Origin: Strigamia acuminata
Lineage: Eukaryota > Arthropoda > Chilopoda > Geophilomorpha > Linotaeniidae
DNA: 64,000 nt
Direction of reading: 5' to 3'
Assembly (NCBI GenBank): GCA_949358305.1
Contig: OX442319.1
Location: 9,734,001-9,798,000, forward strand
Shown: piece after piece, positions 9,566 through 20,998 of the stretch
How the letters are laid out: each line of letters opens with the position of its first letter
Numbering within the stretch: the first letter of the stretch is position 1
Program-made: the position numbers and the translations under genes
Notes under the pieces: generated by a model
The model's database searches: none
What the model saw: the letters and a program-made list of their open reading frames with translations, nothing else
Told to the model about the DNA's origin: nothing

Positions 9566-11804
9566 ATGATTCCAACGTTAAAGTCTTTGACCTTAAAGGT
9601 GGTCGCAGATCTTCTGTGGGCTGCTCTAGAAGTTAGTTCTCCATCATTAGAACTAATATTAGGGGAAAGTAGGTCGAAAATTTAAATAAAATTAGTTATT
9701 CGGTATTTAATTTATTTTCTATTTCAGATGTGTACTATGGAGTGGATGAGTTCATTATTTCTGATTCACAAATGGAGCCAGACAACTTAGAAATAACTTT
9801 TCGAGTATTAATAGAATATTTGAGTTTGCGTAAGTATTTATTTTAGTAATACGTATATAATTTTCTACATTATTTTCTACATGTATTCTTGCAGTCACAA
9901 TAAGGTTGAAACTGGACCTCGCACACGTTTTAAATACACGATACGAAAAGTACAATTTATTCCATCTCTTGCTTATGATCGAAATGGGATTTCACCATCT
10001 CGACGAGAATCACTGTGTTCACTTGAGCAGAAATTTGAGCCGCATAAACTTGCTTAAATCTGGGAAAAATGTAAAATTGATAAGATCAGAAAAATGAAAA
10101 AAATCAATTACCGATATTGATTGACAGCAATTTTGCTATCTTCGTTTAATTTCCAACTGGTGTGACTTATTCCTGGTATATAAGACACGCAAATTGCACC
10201 ACAGTGAAAACTTACCGACATGAATTTTATCATATGTTGATCAAACATCAAATTCAACCATAATCAACGAATTTATGATAAAATCCAACCCTGCAGCTGC
10301 CATGTCAGTTTTCACAGTCGTGTGGTTTTCATTATTCACCAGGAATAAGTCACATCAGTTGAAAATCAAACGAACATAACAAAACCGCTGTCAATCAATA
10401 CCGGTCGTTGGTTTTCATTTTTCTGATTTTCTGTCGAAATATTTCCGTTTTATAAATTAATTTTTTTTTCTTTTCCATTTTTCGAAATAGACCGTCAAGT
10501 CGTTTCTCTTTCGACATGACTACGTATATAAATTTCCGGCCTGCAACGGATTCACACCAGTGGAAACTGTACAGTTTTTCATAACATCTTTTCCATACCT
10601 GCAAGAAATCGAAGCGTGTGGAATGGACAACGACACCATCGACGACAACATGCTGTTTTTTGTATCCAAATCGTGCCCACATTTGAAGAAGCTATTCCTG
10701 TGGGGTCTCCCTGATGTAACGAATCAAGGAATAGAGTTTCTTTACGCAGCACAATCGGTGACGAAAGAGTTGGAGGAATTGTGGGTCCACGGAACAAACG
10801 TGACTGCAACTGGACTCGAAAGAGCCTTAACGCACTTGCCTCGTCTCGAATTCCTAGAGTGCAGCAATGACAATGACACAATTCATCTTCTGAAATCCCT
10901 GTCAAAACAAGAGGTGGTGTTCGTCAACTTCAAAGAAATATCACTAAGTATTTCAGATTGGACGGAAAAAATCTACAACTGCGACGATTTGTTTCGCAAA
11001 CTCCCGCAAATTTTCCCAAATTTACGCTCCCTCGAAATCTCTGCGGAATTTGACAGGGAAACACAATGCTTACTTCACTTGCGATCTTTACCAAAAATTG
11101 AAAACTTACGTGTCTCACTGCGACAGGACAGCATCAGCTTGAATTTGTTCCCATGCGATAACTATAATGACCACACCAATTTGCCTCCGAAAATGAACAA
11201 TTTGACGGAACTGCTTATACACAATTGCAAAATCTGTTTTCATTCAATTTTAAACGCCACACCAAGTCTCCGGACTTTGACCATTAGAGACGTGACCGAC
11301 TTGGGTTGCACTCACAGTAATGAAAACGCTATGATCAATTCGAGTGTTGTTCATTTATCACTATCAAACGCAGGGAATACTGAAATTGATGATGGATCAT
11401 TAATGCAGAAATGTCTGGGTTTGTGTCCCAGTATCACAACCTTGGAATTAAATTTGACATTGACTGAAAATCACGAAATGCAGTTCAGGATGAACTGGGT
11501 GAATTTGAAAAATGTAACACATTTGAGTCTGAATCTGATACATATGGAAACTGTTGTATGTTTAGCGAAGAACTGTGAAAAGTTACAAGTGCTTAATTTG
11601 GTTCAGCAGTCACCAACAAGCGAGGAAGTCCCGGGGTTACAAAGTCACATTCCTTGTGTTAAAGTTACGCATTGTCCGACAGTCCGTGGAGTTGATTGGT
11701 TTAAAGATGAAAAGATTTCACCATGTTGTTTATGTCAGGCTTACGAATCCAATGACCGGTGCCTAATACCTGGTTTCAGACCAGTGCAAGAACATCTAGA
11801 CTAA
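9566..11804 (+). CDS. LRR-family copy 3, intact four-exon gene, 564 aa
   Basis: Exons are 9566-9668, 9728-9829, 9895-10070 and 10491-11804. All junctions are GT/AG, with intron phases 1, 1 and 0, and joining them leaves no stop before 11802. Residues 1-127 (exons 1-3) are Leu-rich and helical in composition (MIPTLKSLTLKVVAD; then LIEYLSLR; LFHLLLMIEMGFHHLD). Exon 4 carries irregular LRRs from about residue 185 (CPHLKKLFLW, VTNQGIEFLY, LTRL/LPRLEFL, NNLTELL, INSSVVHLSL, KNVTHLSLN, CEKLQVLNL) and a cysteine motif CCLCQAYESND at about 539-549. No signal peptide or transmembrane helix is evident. The LRRs resemble FBXL/RNI proteins, so an adaptor role with a divergent N-terminal F-box-like region is one possibility, but it is an inference. 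Start chosen because MIPTLKSL is conserved in all copies. Confidence 0.88.
10086..10426. mobile_element. Foldback MITE-like element in intron 3 of copy 3
   Basis: Full-length form with TCAGAAAAATG/CATTTTTCTGA ends. It fills most of the 420-bp intron 3 (10071-10490), leaving only the donor side and the pyrimidine-rich acceptor side. Confidence 0.7.
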
Positions 11805-12604
11805 ATAATCTGAAGAAGGAAAAAAAGTTGTCTTAGAGTTAAACTTACATCCGTTGATATCAACACCTCACAATTTTGTCAACTGTTGAATTAGGCCTCG
11901 CGAAAAGCTTAGTTGCTTAGTTGCTTGTTGAGTATGGAAATCCATAAGGGCGATCCTAATTTTCACACAAACTGTTCCCTCAAATTGATGTTATGCAACA
12001 ATTGTAGTATGGCCTCTACAGGGCTTTTATTATGAAAACACGAAAATCAAAATAGAAAGCAGAAGAATAAAAAGCAAACTCGAATTAAATTTAATAGACG
12101 AAGAAAAGTTGAAAAAAAAAGTTGTAGAAATAAATTAAAAATTCAAACGACAAAATAACGTTTTTTAGATTTTATCCTTTCACCTCGCCTTTGACCAGAT
12201 CTCGATGTCCGAGACACGGTGCCCACGTTCCGGAACCGAGAAGTGGAAAAACGGGTCATAACCAATGGAAAAATATTAATTAAAAGCTAAGAATGAAGGA
12301 ATCAAAGCAAAGAAGAATGAACCCGAAGACAATCGTTAAAATGTGAAAAATTAGTCGAGTTTTTAATGTGGCAATAAAATAAATATGAACACGAAAAAAG
12401 TTTACAACTCATTTCAATCATTTTACTGTTGTGTTTGATAACAACCTGTAAATTAATTGTTGCTTTTTTAATAAAAAAGTGTTTGCAATTAATTAAGTAC
12501 GAGAGAAAGCTGCTTTCTAACAATGAAATAAAATTTAGTTATTCTTCATTGGATTCATCTAGATTGGAATTAGGCTTATACATGATAAGTAGTTTGTAGA
12601 ATAA
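11805..12604 (+). other. Intergenic: family-2 3' fragment (about 12183-12340) and copy 4 promoter
   Basis: About 12060-12140 contains the reverse complement of the CTTCGTCTATTAAAATT segment seen near 3120 and 8850, so a local inversion occurred. From 12183 a family-2 remnant reads as ...GTCCGAGACACGGTGCCC and GAGAAGTGGAAAAAC, corresponding to the VRDTVPTF..REVEKP end of the protein, followed by its usual downstream sequence. The dyad AGAAAGCTGCTTTCT is at 12504-12518; only the central base differs from copy 3. Confidence 0.5.
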
Positions 12605-14541
12605 ATGATTCCAACGTTAAAGTCTTTGACCTTAAAAGTGGTCGCAGATCTTCTGTGGGCTGCTCTTGAAGTTAGTTCTCCATCATTGGAACCAATATTA
12701 GGGGAAAGTAGGTCGAAAATTAAAATAAATAATTAAAATTAGTTATTCGGTATTTAATTGATTTTCTATTTCAGATGTTTACGCGGCAATGGATGAGTTC
12801 ATTATTTCTGAGTTACAAATAGAGCCAGACAACTTAGAAATAACTTTTCGAGTATTAATAGAATATTTGAATTTGCGTAAGTATTTATTTTAGTAATACG
12901 TATATAATAATATACATTATTTTCTACATTTATTCTGGTAGCCACAAGTTTGAAACTGGACCTCGCGCACGTTTTAAATGCACAATACGAATCGTACAAT
13001 TTATTCCATCTATTGCTCATGATCGAAATGGGATTTGACCATCTCGACGGATACCATTGTTGTCACTTGAGCAGAAATTTGAACCGCATAAACTTGCTTA
13101 AATCTGGGAAAAATGTAAGTCACATCAGTTGGAAATCAAACGAACATTACAAAACCGCTGTCAATCAATACCGGTCGTTGGTTTTTTTCTTTTTTCTGAT
13201 TTTCTGTCGAAATATCCACTCCGTTTTAAAAATTAATTTTTTTTCTTTTCTATTTTTTCGTAATAGACCGTCAAATCGATATCGTTTCCACATGACTACA
13301 TATACGAATTTCCGGCCTGCTACGGATTCACACCAATGGAAACTGTACAGTTTTTCATAACATCTTTTCCATATCTGCAAGAAATCACAGCGCTTGGATA
13401 TGTCAACTTAAGCTTCGACGACGACACGCTGTTTTTTATATCTAAATCGTGCCCACATTTGAAGAAGCTAACCCTGTGGGGTCTCCTTGGTGTAACGGAT
13501 CAAGGAATAGAGTTTCTTTGCTCACCACAATCGGTGACGAAAGAGTTGGTGCATTTGTGGCTCGCCGACACAAACGTGACTCTAACTGGAGTCGAAAGAG
13601 CCTTAACGCGCTTGACTCGGTTCGAATTCCTACAGTGCACACAGTGGGATGACACAATTCGTCTTCTGAAATCCCTGTCGGAACAAGAGTTGTTGTTCGT
13701 CAACTTCAAAGAAATGACACTAAAACTTTCAGATGAGACGGAAGAAATCTACAACTGCGACAATTTGTTTGCCAAACTCCCGCAAATTTTCCCAAATTTA
13801 CGCTCCCTCGAAATCGAAACGGGATTTAACATTGAAACAGAATGCTTACTTCACTTGCGATCTTTACCAAAACTTGAAAACTTACGTTTCAAGATGACAC
13901 ACGGCAGCATGAGTTCGTTCCCATGCGATAACTATAATTACCACACCAATTTCCTTCCGAAAATGAACAATTTGACGGAACTGCTTTTAAAAGATTGCAA
14001 TCTCTGTGTCCATTCAATGTTAAACGCTACACCATGTCTCCAGTCTTTGACCATTGTCGACGTGACCGATTTGGGATGCACTCACAGTAATGAAAACGCT
14101 ACGATCAATTCGAGTGTTGTTCATTTATCACTAACAAACGCAGGGGATACTGAAAGTGAAACTAAATCAGTAATGCAGAAATGTCTGGCTTTGTGTTCCA
14201 GTATCAGAACCTTGGAATTGGAGTTGCGATTGCCTGAAGATGACGAAATGCAGTTCATGATGAACTTGGAGAATTTGAAAAATCTAACACATTTGAGTCT
14301 GCCTAGGATGCGTATGGAAACTGCTGTATGTTTAGCGGTGAACTGTGAACAGTTACAAGTGCTTAATTTGAGTTATCAGTTACCAAGAAGCGAGGAAGCC
14401 GTGTGGTTACGAAATCACATTCCCGGTTGTAAAGTTATGCATTGTGATGCCCGTGGAGTTGCTTGGTTTGAAGATGAAAAGATTTCATGTTGTTTATGTC
14501 AGGCTTACGAATCCAATGACCGGCGCTTAATGTCTGATTAA
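12605..14541 (+). CDS. LRR-family copy 4, intact four-exon gene, 550 aa
   Basis: Exons are 12605-12707, 12775-12876, 12942-13114 and 13267-14541, phases 1, 1 and 0. The spliced frame is open to TAA at 14539-14541. Domain order is as in copy 3: helical N-terminus (126 residues), LRR body in exon 4 (CPHLKKLTLW, VTDQGIEFLC, LPKLENLRF, NNLTELLL, INSSVVHLSL, KNLTHLSL, CEQLQVLNL) and a shortened cysteine tail ISCCLCQAYESND. Intron 3 is only 152 bp because the left arm and centre of the foldback element are missing. The donor there is GTAAGT, formed from foldback sequence, against GTAACA or GTAAAA in sister copies, so this copy may splice better. Function as for copy 3. Confidence 0.88.
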
Positions 14542-15205
14542 ATTAATGTCTACTTACTTTTGTCAGACACAGTAGTCCCTTGAATTTTTTAAATTACTTT
14601 GGGATTAAAGTTATACAATTCTGATATTGCCAACGAGTTCTATCAATTGAAAAGGTTTTGTGTTTTTTCTACTTATTTAGTAACAGTGCGTGTCGCGTGT
14701 ACGAATATCACGCGTGTTATTCAACACCGAATTATGATACAATTTTATAAGAGCCAACCTTTTTTAATACACTTGAAAAAATATTTTTTTTACAATGAAT
14801 TTACAATTGCCCTACAATAGTACTTTGAAATTTATTTTAAAGTCAATTTTGTAAAAAACAACATATTGCATTTCATAATAGATTTTACAAAACGTATTAG
14901 AAAATACATTTTCAAGAGCATTGTCAAACTGTTTGGGACACGGAAGTGTACGGTTGAATCTAAAAAAAAAAACTGGTTTTAATAATGGCATGGAACTGGA
15001 TTTTATATGAAACTTTACGATTGCATTTTTTAGCTTTAAAATCAAACTTTTAATTTTAATTTTAAATTGTAAATACGAAGTGAAATGTGAATGTGGTTAA
15101 TTTCAATGTTGCTAACGGGTATCTTCTAGTTTTACAATGGCATAGTGGAACACAACAGTGCCGTCCCATCCTAGCAGCTTTCGTTTTCAGTCAATCAATC
15201 AATTA
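14542..15205. other. Intergenic, AT-rich, no gene recognised
   Basis: The first 120 bp match other copies' 3' flanks. The rest is unique AT-rich sequence; the ORFs on either strand are low-complexity. Confidence 0.5.
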
Positions 15206-15903
15206 CCGACAGCACGTTGATGTTCATTGGTAAATCCTGTCCACATTTGAAGAAGCTGAAGCTGTTGTATTTCCCTGGTGTAACGGATCAAGGAATAGAG
15301 TTTCTTTACTCATCACAATCGGTGGCGAAAGAGTTGGTGGAATTGGGGGTCTACGGGACAAACGTGACTGCAAATGGAGCCGAAAGAGCCTTAACGCACT
15401 TGACTCCTCTCGAATTCCTACAGTGCAGCACCAAGGTCACAACTCGTCTTCTGAAATCCCTGTCGGAAAAGAGTTGATGTTCGTCGGCTTCAAAGAAATG
15501 TCAATAAGCTTAACAAAAAAGACGGAAAAAATCAAAAACTGCGACAATAATCTACGCTCCCTCGAAATCAAAGTGGAGTTTGAGAAGCAAACAGAATACT
15601 TACTTCACTTGCGGTCTTTAACAAAAATTGAAGAATTACAGCTCTATGCCAGCCAAAGTTTGTTCCCATGCGATAACTATAATTACCACACAAATTTCCA
15701 TTCGAAAATGAACAATTTGACGGAACTCCTTTTAAATCATTGCAATCTCTGTGTCCATTCAATGTTAAACGCACACACCGAGTCTCCAGTCTTTGACCAT
15801 TATTAACGTGACCGATTTGGGATGCACTCACAGTTATGAAAAAGCTGCGATGATCAATTCGAGTGTTGTTCATGTATCACTAACAGGGACTAATGAAAGT
15901 GAA
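15206..15903 (+). pseudogene. LRR-family copy 5, internal fragment of exon 4
   Basis: Only the middle of exon 4 is present, from the GACAGCACGTTGATGTTCAT equivalent of copy 7 to the INSSVVH.SLTGTNESE segment. Exons 1-3 and the C-terminus are missing. It contains frameshifts: the LKSLSEKS frame ends at 15477, after which the match continues in another frame, and again near 15790. It is closest to copies 2, 7 and 9 by wording. Confidence 0.8.
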
Positions 15904-16227
15904 TTGTTGTGTACATATACAACAACAGTAAACAACCATTGTAAGGTTGCCCAGGAAGTTCTCCTAGGCAACCCCTCGGCGCATTTAAAATCGAATGGCG
16001 CCGGCGGAACGAACTGAAAAGCGGCCGCCATTTTGTCCACCTGACCCGTCGCTCACCGATCGGTCTCGCCGACCAAATCCACGACACCCGCCACCGAACT
16101 CGTCCCGCTCGCCGTCGCCACAAATTCACACCTTCAACTCAACCATACAAATCCTCCACCAACTTCTGACACCATGTAGAGTTTCATCTAAATTGGAATT
16201 AGGCTTACACATGATAAGTAGTTTTAG
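15904..16227. other. GC-richer intergenic block and truncated flank of copy 6
   Basis: 15904-16179 is unlike its neighbours: CG-rich and pyrimidine-rich, ending CACCATGTAGAG, with no domain-like ORF. From about 16180 the usual LRR 5' flank begins part-way in (TCTAAATTGGAATTAGGC), so the upstream dyad is missing for copy 6. Confidence 0.45.
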
Positions 16228-16997
16228 CGAGGGGGGCGACATTCGACCGAATCTCTGACAATGGCTTCCGAATCCCGCCCGAATCTTTCCGAATCCCACC
16301 CGAATCTTTCCGAATCCCACCCGAATCTTTCCGAATCCCACCGAATCTTCGAATCTCGAATCTTTAAGTTGTATACAAATCGAGAAAAATAAAAACAAAA
16401 TTTATGATTAAAAAATGTAATAATATTTTTACAAGAAACTTCCTTGAAATTGTCCTTGAAATTGTCCGTAAAATCATCATCGGAAGAAATTATACCTGCG
16501 CACCTCGCTGCGCGGTATCTGCGCATGCGCATTTACGATTTAGCGCGAACTTCAAATTAATCCCGGAATCGAGCCCGGAATTCATCATTGTTCGCAATTG
16601 TGATTGCATTTGATTGCGTGCTATTTTACCTCGTATTTTACCACATTTCACTAAGAGTTAAAATTAAAATTAAAAAACATTCCCACTTCACTAAATTTAT
16701 TTGAAAAAAATCATATGAATCTTTCTGAATCCCATCCGAATCCCGCCGAATCCCACCGAATCCCGCCGAATCCCACCGAATCCCATCCGAATCTCCCCGA
16801 ATCTCATTCGAATCCCCCCCGAATCCTCCGAATCTATCCGAATCCCCCCGAATCCCAGCCGAATCCCCCGAATCTTTCCGAATCTTTCCGAATCTTTCCG
16901 AATCTTTCCGAATCTTTCCGAATCCCATCCGAATCTTTCGAATCCCAAAGAAGATTCGAATCTCTGACAAGCAGATTCTGATTGTCGCACCCCTCGA
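16228..16997. mobile_element. Non-autonomous DNA transposon with GAATC minisatellite, inserted in copy 6 promoter
   Basis: The normally continuous flank AGTAGTTTTAG/AATAAATG is interrupted. The insert begins CGAGGGGGGCGACA and ends in the near-reverse-complement TGTCGCACCCCTCGA (reads TTGTCGCACCCCTCGA), with GTTTTAG repeated on both sides (16221-16227 and 16998-17004). Inside are two arrays of a roughly 10-bp unit CCGAATCYYN (about 16245-16350 and 16725-16960) flanking an AT-rich core. The ORFs on both strands are products of the minisatellite. TSD length of 6-7 bp makes superfamily assignment uncertain. Confidence 0.6.
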
Positions 16998-17009
16998 GTT
17001 TTAGAATAA

Positions 17010-19207
17010 ATGATTCCAACGTTAAAGTCTTTGACCTTAAAAGTGGTCGCAGATCTTCTGTTTGCTGCTCTTGAAGTTAGATCTCCATCATTGGATCAAA
17101 TATTGGTAGGAGAAGGTAGGTCAAAAATTAAAAAAAAATAAAATTAGTTATTCGGTATTTAATTGATTTTATATTTCAGAAGTGTATTGGGCAATGGATG
17201 AGTTCATTATTTCTGAGTTACCAATGGAGCCAGACAACTTAGAAATAACTTTTCGAGTGTTAATAGAATATTTGAGTTTGCGTAAGTATTTATTTTAGTA
17301 ATACGTATATAATTTTCTACATTGTTTTCTACATTTATTCTTGCAGTCACAATAAAGTTGAAACTGGACCTCGCGCACGTTTTAAATAAACGATACGAAA
17401 AGTACAATTTATTCCATCTATTGCTGATGATAGAAATGGGATTTGACCATCTCGACGAGTACCACTGTTTTCACTTGAGCAGAAATTTGAGCCGCATAAA
17501 CTTGCTTAAATCTGGGAAAAATGTAACATTGATAAGATCAGAAAAATGAAAAATATCAATTACCGATATTGATTGACAGCAATTTTGCTATCTTCATTTA
17601 ATTTCCAACTGGTATGACTTATTCCTTGTAGATAAGACACGAAAATTGCACCACAGTAAAAACTGACCGAGGTGAATTTTATCATATGTTGGTCAAACGT
17701 CAAAATCAAACATAATCAACTAATTTATGATAAAATCCAACCCTGCAGCTGCCATGTCAGTTTTCACAGTCGTGTGATTTTCATTATTTACCAGGAATAA
17801 GTCACATCAGTTGAAAATCAAACTAACATAACAAAACCGCGGTCGTTGGTTTTTTTCATTTTTCTGATTTTCTGTCGAAATATCCACTCCGTTTTAGAAA
17901 TTAATTATTTTTCTTTTCCATTTTCGAAACAGACAGTCACGTCGTTTTTCTTTCGACATGACTATATATATAAATTTCCGGCCTGCAACGGATTCACACC
18001 AATGGAAACTGTACAGTTTTTCATAACATCTTTTCCATACCTGCAAGAAATCACAGCGTGTGGATATGTCAACGAAATCTTCGACGACGACATGCTGTTT
18101 TTTATATCTAAATCGTGCCCACATTTGAAGAAACTATTCCTGTGGTCTCTCAAGGGTGTAACGGATCAAGGAATCGAGTTTCTTTACTCACCACAATCGG
18201 TGACGAAAGAGTTGGTGGAATTGTGGGTCTCCGGAACAAACGTGACTGCAACTGGAGCCGAAAGAGCTTTAACGAACTTGACTCGTCTTGAATTCCTAGA
18301 GTGCACCAATGACGATGACATATTTTATCTTTTAAAATCCCTGTCGGAACAAGAGTTGGCGGTCGTCGGCTTCAAAGAAATGTCAATATTCCTTACAGAT
18401 GATTCGGAAGAAATCTACAACTGCGACAATTTGTTTCCCAAACTTCCGCAGATTTTTCCAAATTTACGCTCCCTCGAAATCACGGTGCGCTTTGACAAGG
18501 AAACACAATGCTTACTTCACTTGCGATCTTTACCAAAACTTGAAAACTTACGTGTCAGGTTGGTAGAGACCAACATCAGCATGAGTTTGTTCCCATGCGA
18601 TAACTATACTTCCCACACCAATTTCCCTCCGAAAATGAACAATTTGACGGAACTCCTTATAAATAATTGCAATATCTGTGTCCATTCAATGTTAAACGCC
18701 ACACCATGTCTACAGTCTTTGACCATTCTCAACGTGACCGATTTGCGATGCACTCACAGTAATGAAAACGCTACGATCAATTCGAGTGTTGTTCATTTAT
18801 CACTAACAAAGACAGGGGATTCTGAAAGTGAAACTAAATCAGTAATGCAGAAATGTCTGGGTTTGTGTCCCAGTATCAGAACCTTGGAATTGGAGTTGCG
18901 ATTGTCTGAAGATGATGAAATGCAGTTCATGATGAACTTGGAGAATTTGAAAAATCTAACACATTTGAGTCTGTCTCGGATGAATATGGAAACTGCTGTA
19001 TGTTTAACGGAGAACTGTGAACAGTTACAAGTGCTTAATTTGACTTATCAGTCACCATCAAGCGAGGAAGCCACGTGGTTAGAAAATCACATTCCCCGTG
19101 TTTTGCATTGTTCTACAGCCCGTGGAGTTGCTTGGTTTAAACATGAAAAGATTTCATGTTGTTTATGTCACGCTTATGAATCCAATGAACCTGAATCTAA
19201 AATCTGA
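17010..19207 (+). CDS. LRR-family copy 6, intact four-exon gene, 552 aa
   Basis: Exons are 17010-17115, 17180-17281, 17347-17522 and 17933-19207; exon 1 is one codon longer than in copy 3. Phases are 1, 1 and 0, and the spliced frame is open to TGA at 19205-19207. The N-terminus is MIPTLKSLTLKVVADLLFAA. The LRR body runs from CPHLKKLFLW through VTDQGIEFLYSPQ, NNLTELLIN and KNLTHLSLS to CEQLQVLNL, and the tail is ISCCLCHAYESNE. Its promoter is disrupted: a 770-bp inverted-repeat element ends 12 bp before the ATG, and the dyad found upstream of other copies is absent. The gene may therefore be differently expressed or silent despite an intact frame. Confidence 0.87.
17538..17867. mobile_element. 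Foldback MITE-like element in intron 3 of copy 6
   Basis: TCAGAAAAATG...CATTTTTCTGA. The right arm has lost about 13 bp (ACAAAACCGCGGTCGTTGG lacks the TGTCAATCAATAC segment), so pairing is less complete than in copies 1 and 3. Confidence 0.65.
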
Positions 19208-19741
19208 TTATATTAATGTCTAATTCACTGGAAAAAAAAGCATATTTCCAAACATTTCCAAGTTGAAAATTCATATGGAAAAGTTGAATTTACTATGATG
19301 TGGAAATTTGTTGGAAATGTGTTGGAAATATTTATATATTTCCAAACTTCTGAAAATGTGTAGTAAATCCTAGAGATGAAAACTCATATTTTCAATTAGT
19401 TGTAAATCTTTTGAAATGTTATGTTTCCAATCAATTTTCTTTTAGATGGAAATGTATTGTAAACTTCATTGCACAATGATTGTAAACATAATGTAAAAGC
19501 AAGAAAATACTTGAAATTTAAATGTAACATTTAAATATCTGAAATGTAACAAGAACAAGGTAAAATACTGTCAGGAACAATAAAATTGTATCAAATTTGA
19601 ACTCAGAAGAGAAAATAATGTATAAAACGGTCCAATTTCGAACCGACATCGACAATATGAAATCGAGCCAATCAGGGCGCAGGGACGGAAAAATACGTGT
19701 CGATGAAACGTACCGTCGATGAAACAATCCGAGTCCTCCAC

Positions 19742-19799
19742 AAATAATCAATGTGAGATTGATTGTATTTTTAATACAATCAATCTCAAATAGATTATT
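19742..19799. repeat. Long perfect hairpin inside the CACTG element
   Basis: TGAGATTGATTGTATT (19754-19769) pairs perfectly over 16 bp with 19773-19788, loop TTT. Outside a 4/4 internal loop, AAATAATC pairs with GATTATTT for another 8 bp. It is miRNA-precursor-like in shape but could simply be part of the transposon. Confidence 0.7.
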
Positions 19800-19854
19800 T
19801 AACAAATAAGTTAATATATATATGAAGTTATGTATAAACCATTACAAGTCATAC

Positions 19855-19920
19855 TAGCCTAGTGGACAGAGCAGTGGTCTTTGTAACAAAGGGTCCCAGG
19901 TTCAATTCTGGCAGAGGTCA
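19855..19920 (+). tRNA. tRNA-like sequence with Pol III A and B boxes (degenerate)
   Basis: TAGCCTAGTGG (19855-19865) fits the A-box consensus and GGTTCAATTCT (19899-19909) the B box, with normal spacing. A CTTTG-TAA-CAAAG stem lies at the anticodon position; the loop would read TGT, a Thr anticodon. The 5' acceptor strand does not pair with the 3' GCAGAGGTCA, so this is a tRNA-derived (SINE-head-like) pseudogene rather than a working tRNA. Confidence 0.4.
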
Positions 19921-20381
19921 TAGTAAGAAAAAAGAAAACTTTAAGATTCAAATAAATTTGAACAAAACTGTCAATAAAACATCTAAATAGTGATGAAATT
20001 AATGAAAACTAATTGTTGAATGGTAATTGAAAAAAAATCAAACAGCTTAACTAAAAAAAAAAAAAATTGAGTTAGTGTATTTAAATTCTTCAAAATAGAG
20101 GGTAGTAAATTTTTTATATTGGAAATATGTTGAAAATACATTGGAAATACATTGGAAATACATTGGAAATATATTATGAAATTTCATAATTACACAATTG
20201 AAAATGTTTGTAAAGTTATTGTAAAAAAAGTCCCGGAAATGGTCTCTTTCCAGATTGTAAATAAGTTTGGAAAAGACTTATTTTCAATTGTTTGTAAATC
20301 TAATTTACAAACTTGTAAAATCCATCTACCTATATATTTACAATTTTTTACAAGTGAGTAAATCTGATTTTTTTTCCAGTG

Positions 20382-20998
20382 ATTTTGTCAGACTTTGATT
20401 CTGTATGTTTAATCGATTAAGAGCCGCGGCCATTTTTGTCAGCAATTACAATTTCGGTTTTTCGTTTGTTACATTTGTTTAATGTAACACAAATTATCTT
20501 TACCCGATTGCTTTTCGCGCAAGGCGGTAAAACTATAAAAACCTTTCGTGCCATACTAATACAGTCGGAGGATGCGGAAGATGCTGCGGAAAAACCAGAT
20601 CAGGATGTCCGAGATGGATGCCCACTTTCTGGGTCCGAGAAGTTTAAAAAACCGGTCGTAACCGATCGAGAAATATTAATTAAAAGCAAGAACGAAGATA
20701 TCAAGGCAAAGAGGAAGTCCATTTGATCGAGAAGGAAGAATCCGAAGAAAATCGTTAAAATGTGAAAAATTAGTCGGATTTTTAATGTGACATTAAAATA
20801 AATTTAAACACAAAAAAGTTTACAATTTATTTCAATCAATTTACTGTTGTGTTTTATAACAAGCTGTAAATAAAAAAAAATAAAAATATAATAAAGTGTT
20901 TACAATTAAACACGAAAGAAAGCCGCTTTCAAACAATAAAATCAAGTTTAGTTTTTCTTCAACGAGATTCAAAGCCTTAAGTAATTAAGTAATTAGAA
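20382..20998 (+). pseudogene. Family-2 gene fragment, copy c, plus 5' flank of LRR copy 7
   Basis: About 20505-20726 encodes the C-terminal part of family 2 (ILIQSEDAEDAAEKPDQDVRD, then KFKKPVVT), with substitutions that break the usual TVPTFWYREVEKP wording. The last residues run on to a stop at 20724-20726. The usual 3' sequence and AATAAA-rich stretch follow. A dyad variant AGAAAGCCGCTTTCA lies at 20917-20931. Confidence 0.5.

Larger units (their letters stand above)
19226..20381. mobile_element. Non-autonomous CACTG-ended TIR element
   Basis: Starts CACTGGAAAAAAAA and ends TTTTTTTTCCAGTG, a 14-bp inverted repeat, and is flanked by ATT on both sides (19223-19225, 20382-20384) where the uninterrupted 3' flank of sister copies reads through. 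CACT-type ends with a 3-bp duplication fit the CMC (CACTA/Chapaev) group. The interior is rich in TGGAAAT/ATTTCCA words and holds a long hairpin and a tRNA-like segment. No transposase frame is visible. Confidence 0.65.

Noticed and set aside
12950-13360. 136-codon ORF running from exon 3 through intron 3 of copy 4
   Set aside because: Read-through of the short intron; conserved GT/AG sites and the exon 4 frame support splicing instead.
16638-16990. Pro/Ser/Glu- or Gly/Asp-rich ORFs on both strands
   Set aside because: They are translations of the GAATC minisatellite and are open in several frames for that reason.
19855-19920. Functional tRNA-Thr gene
   Set aside because: The acceptor stem does not pair and the T-stem is imperfect; kept only as a tRNA-like, Pol III-type sequence.
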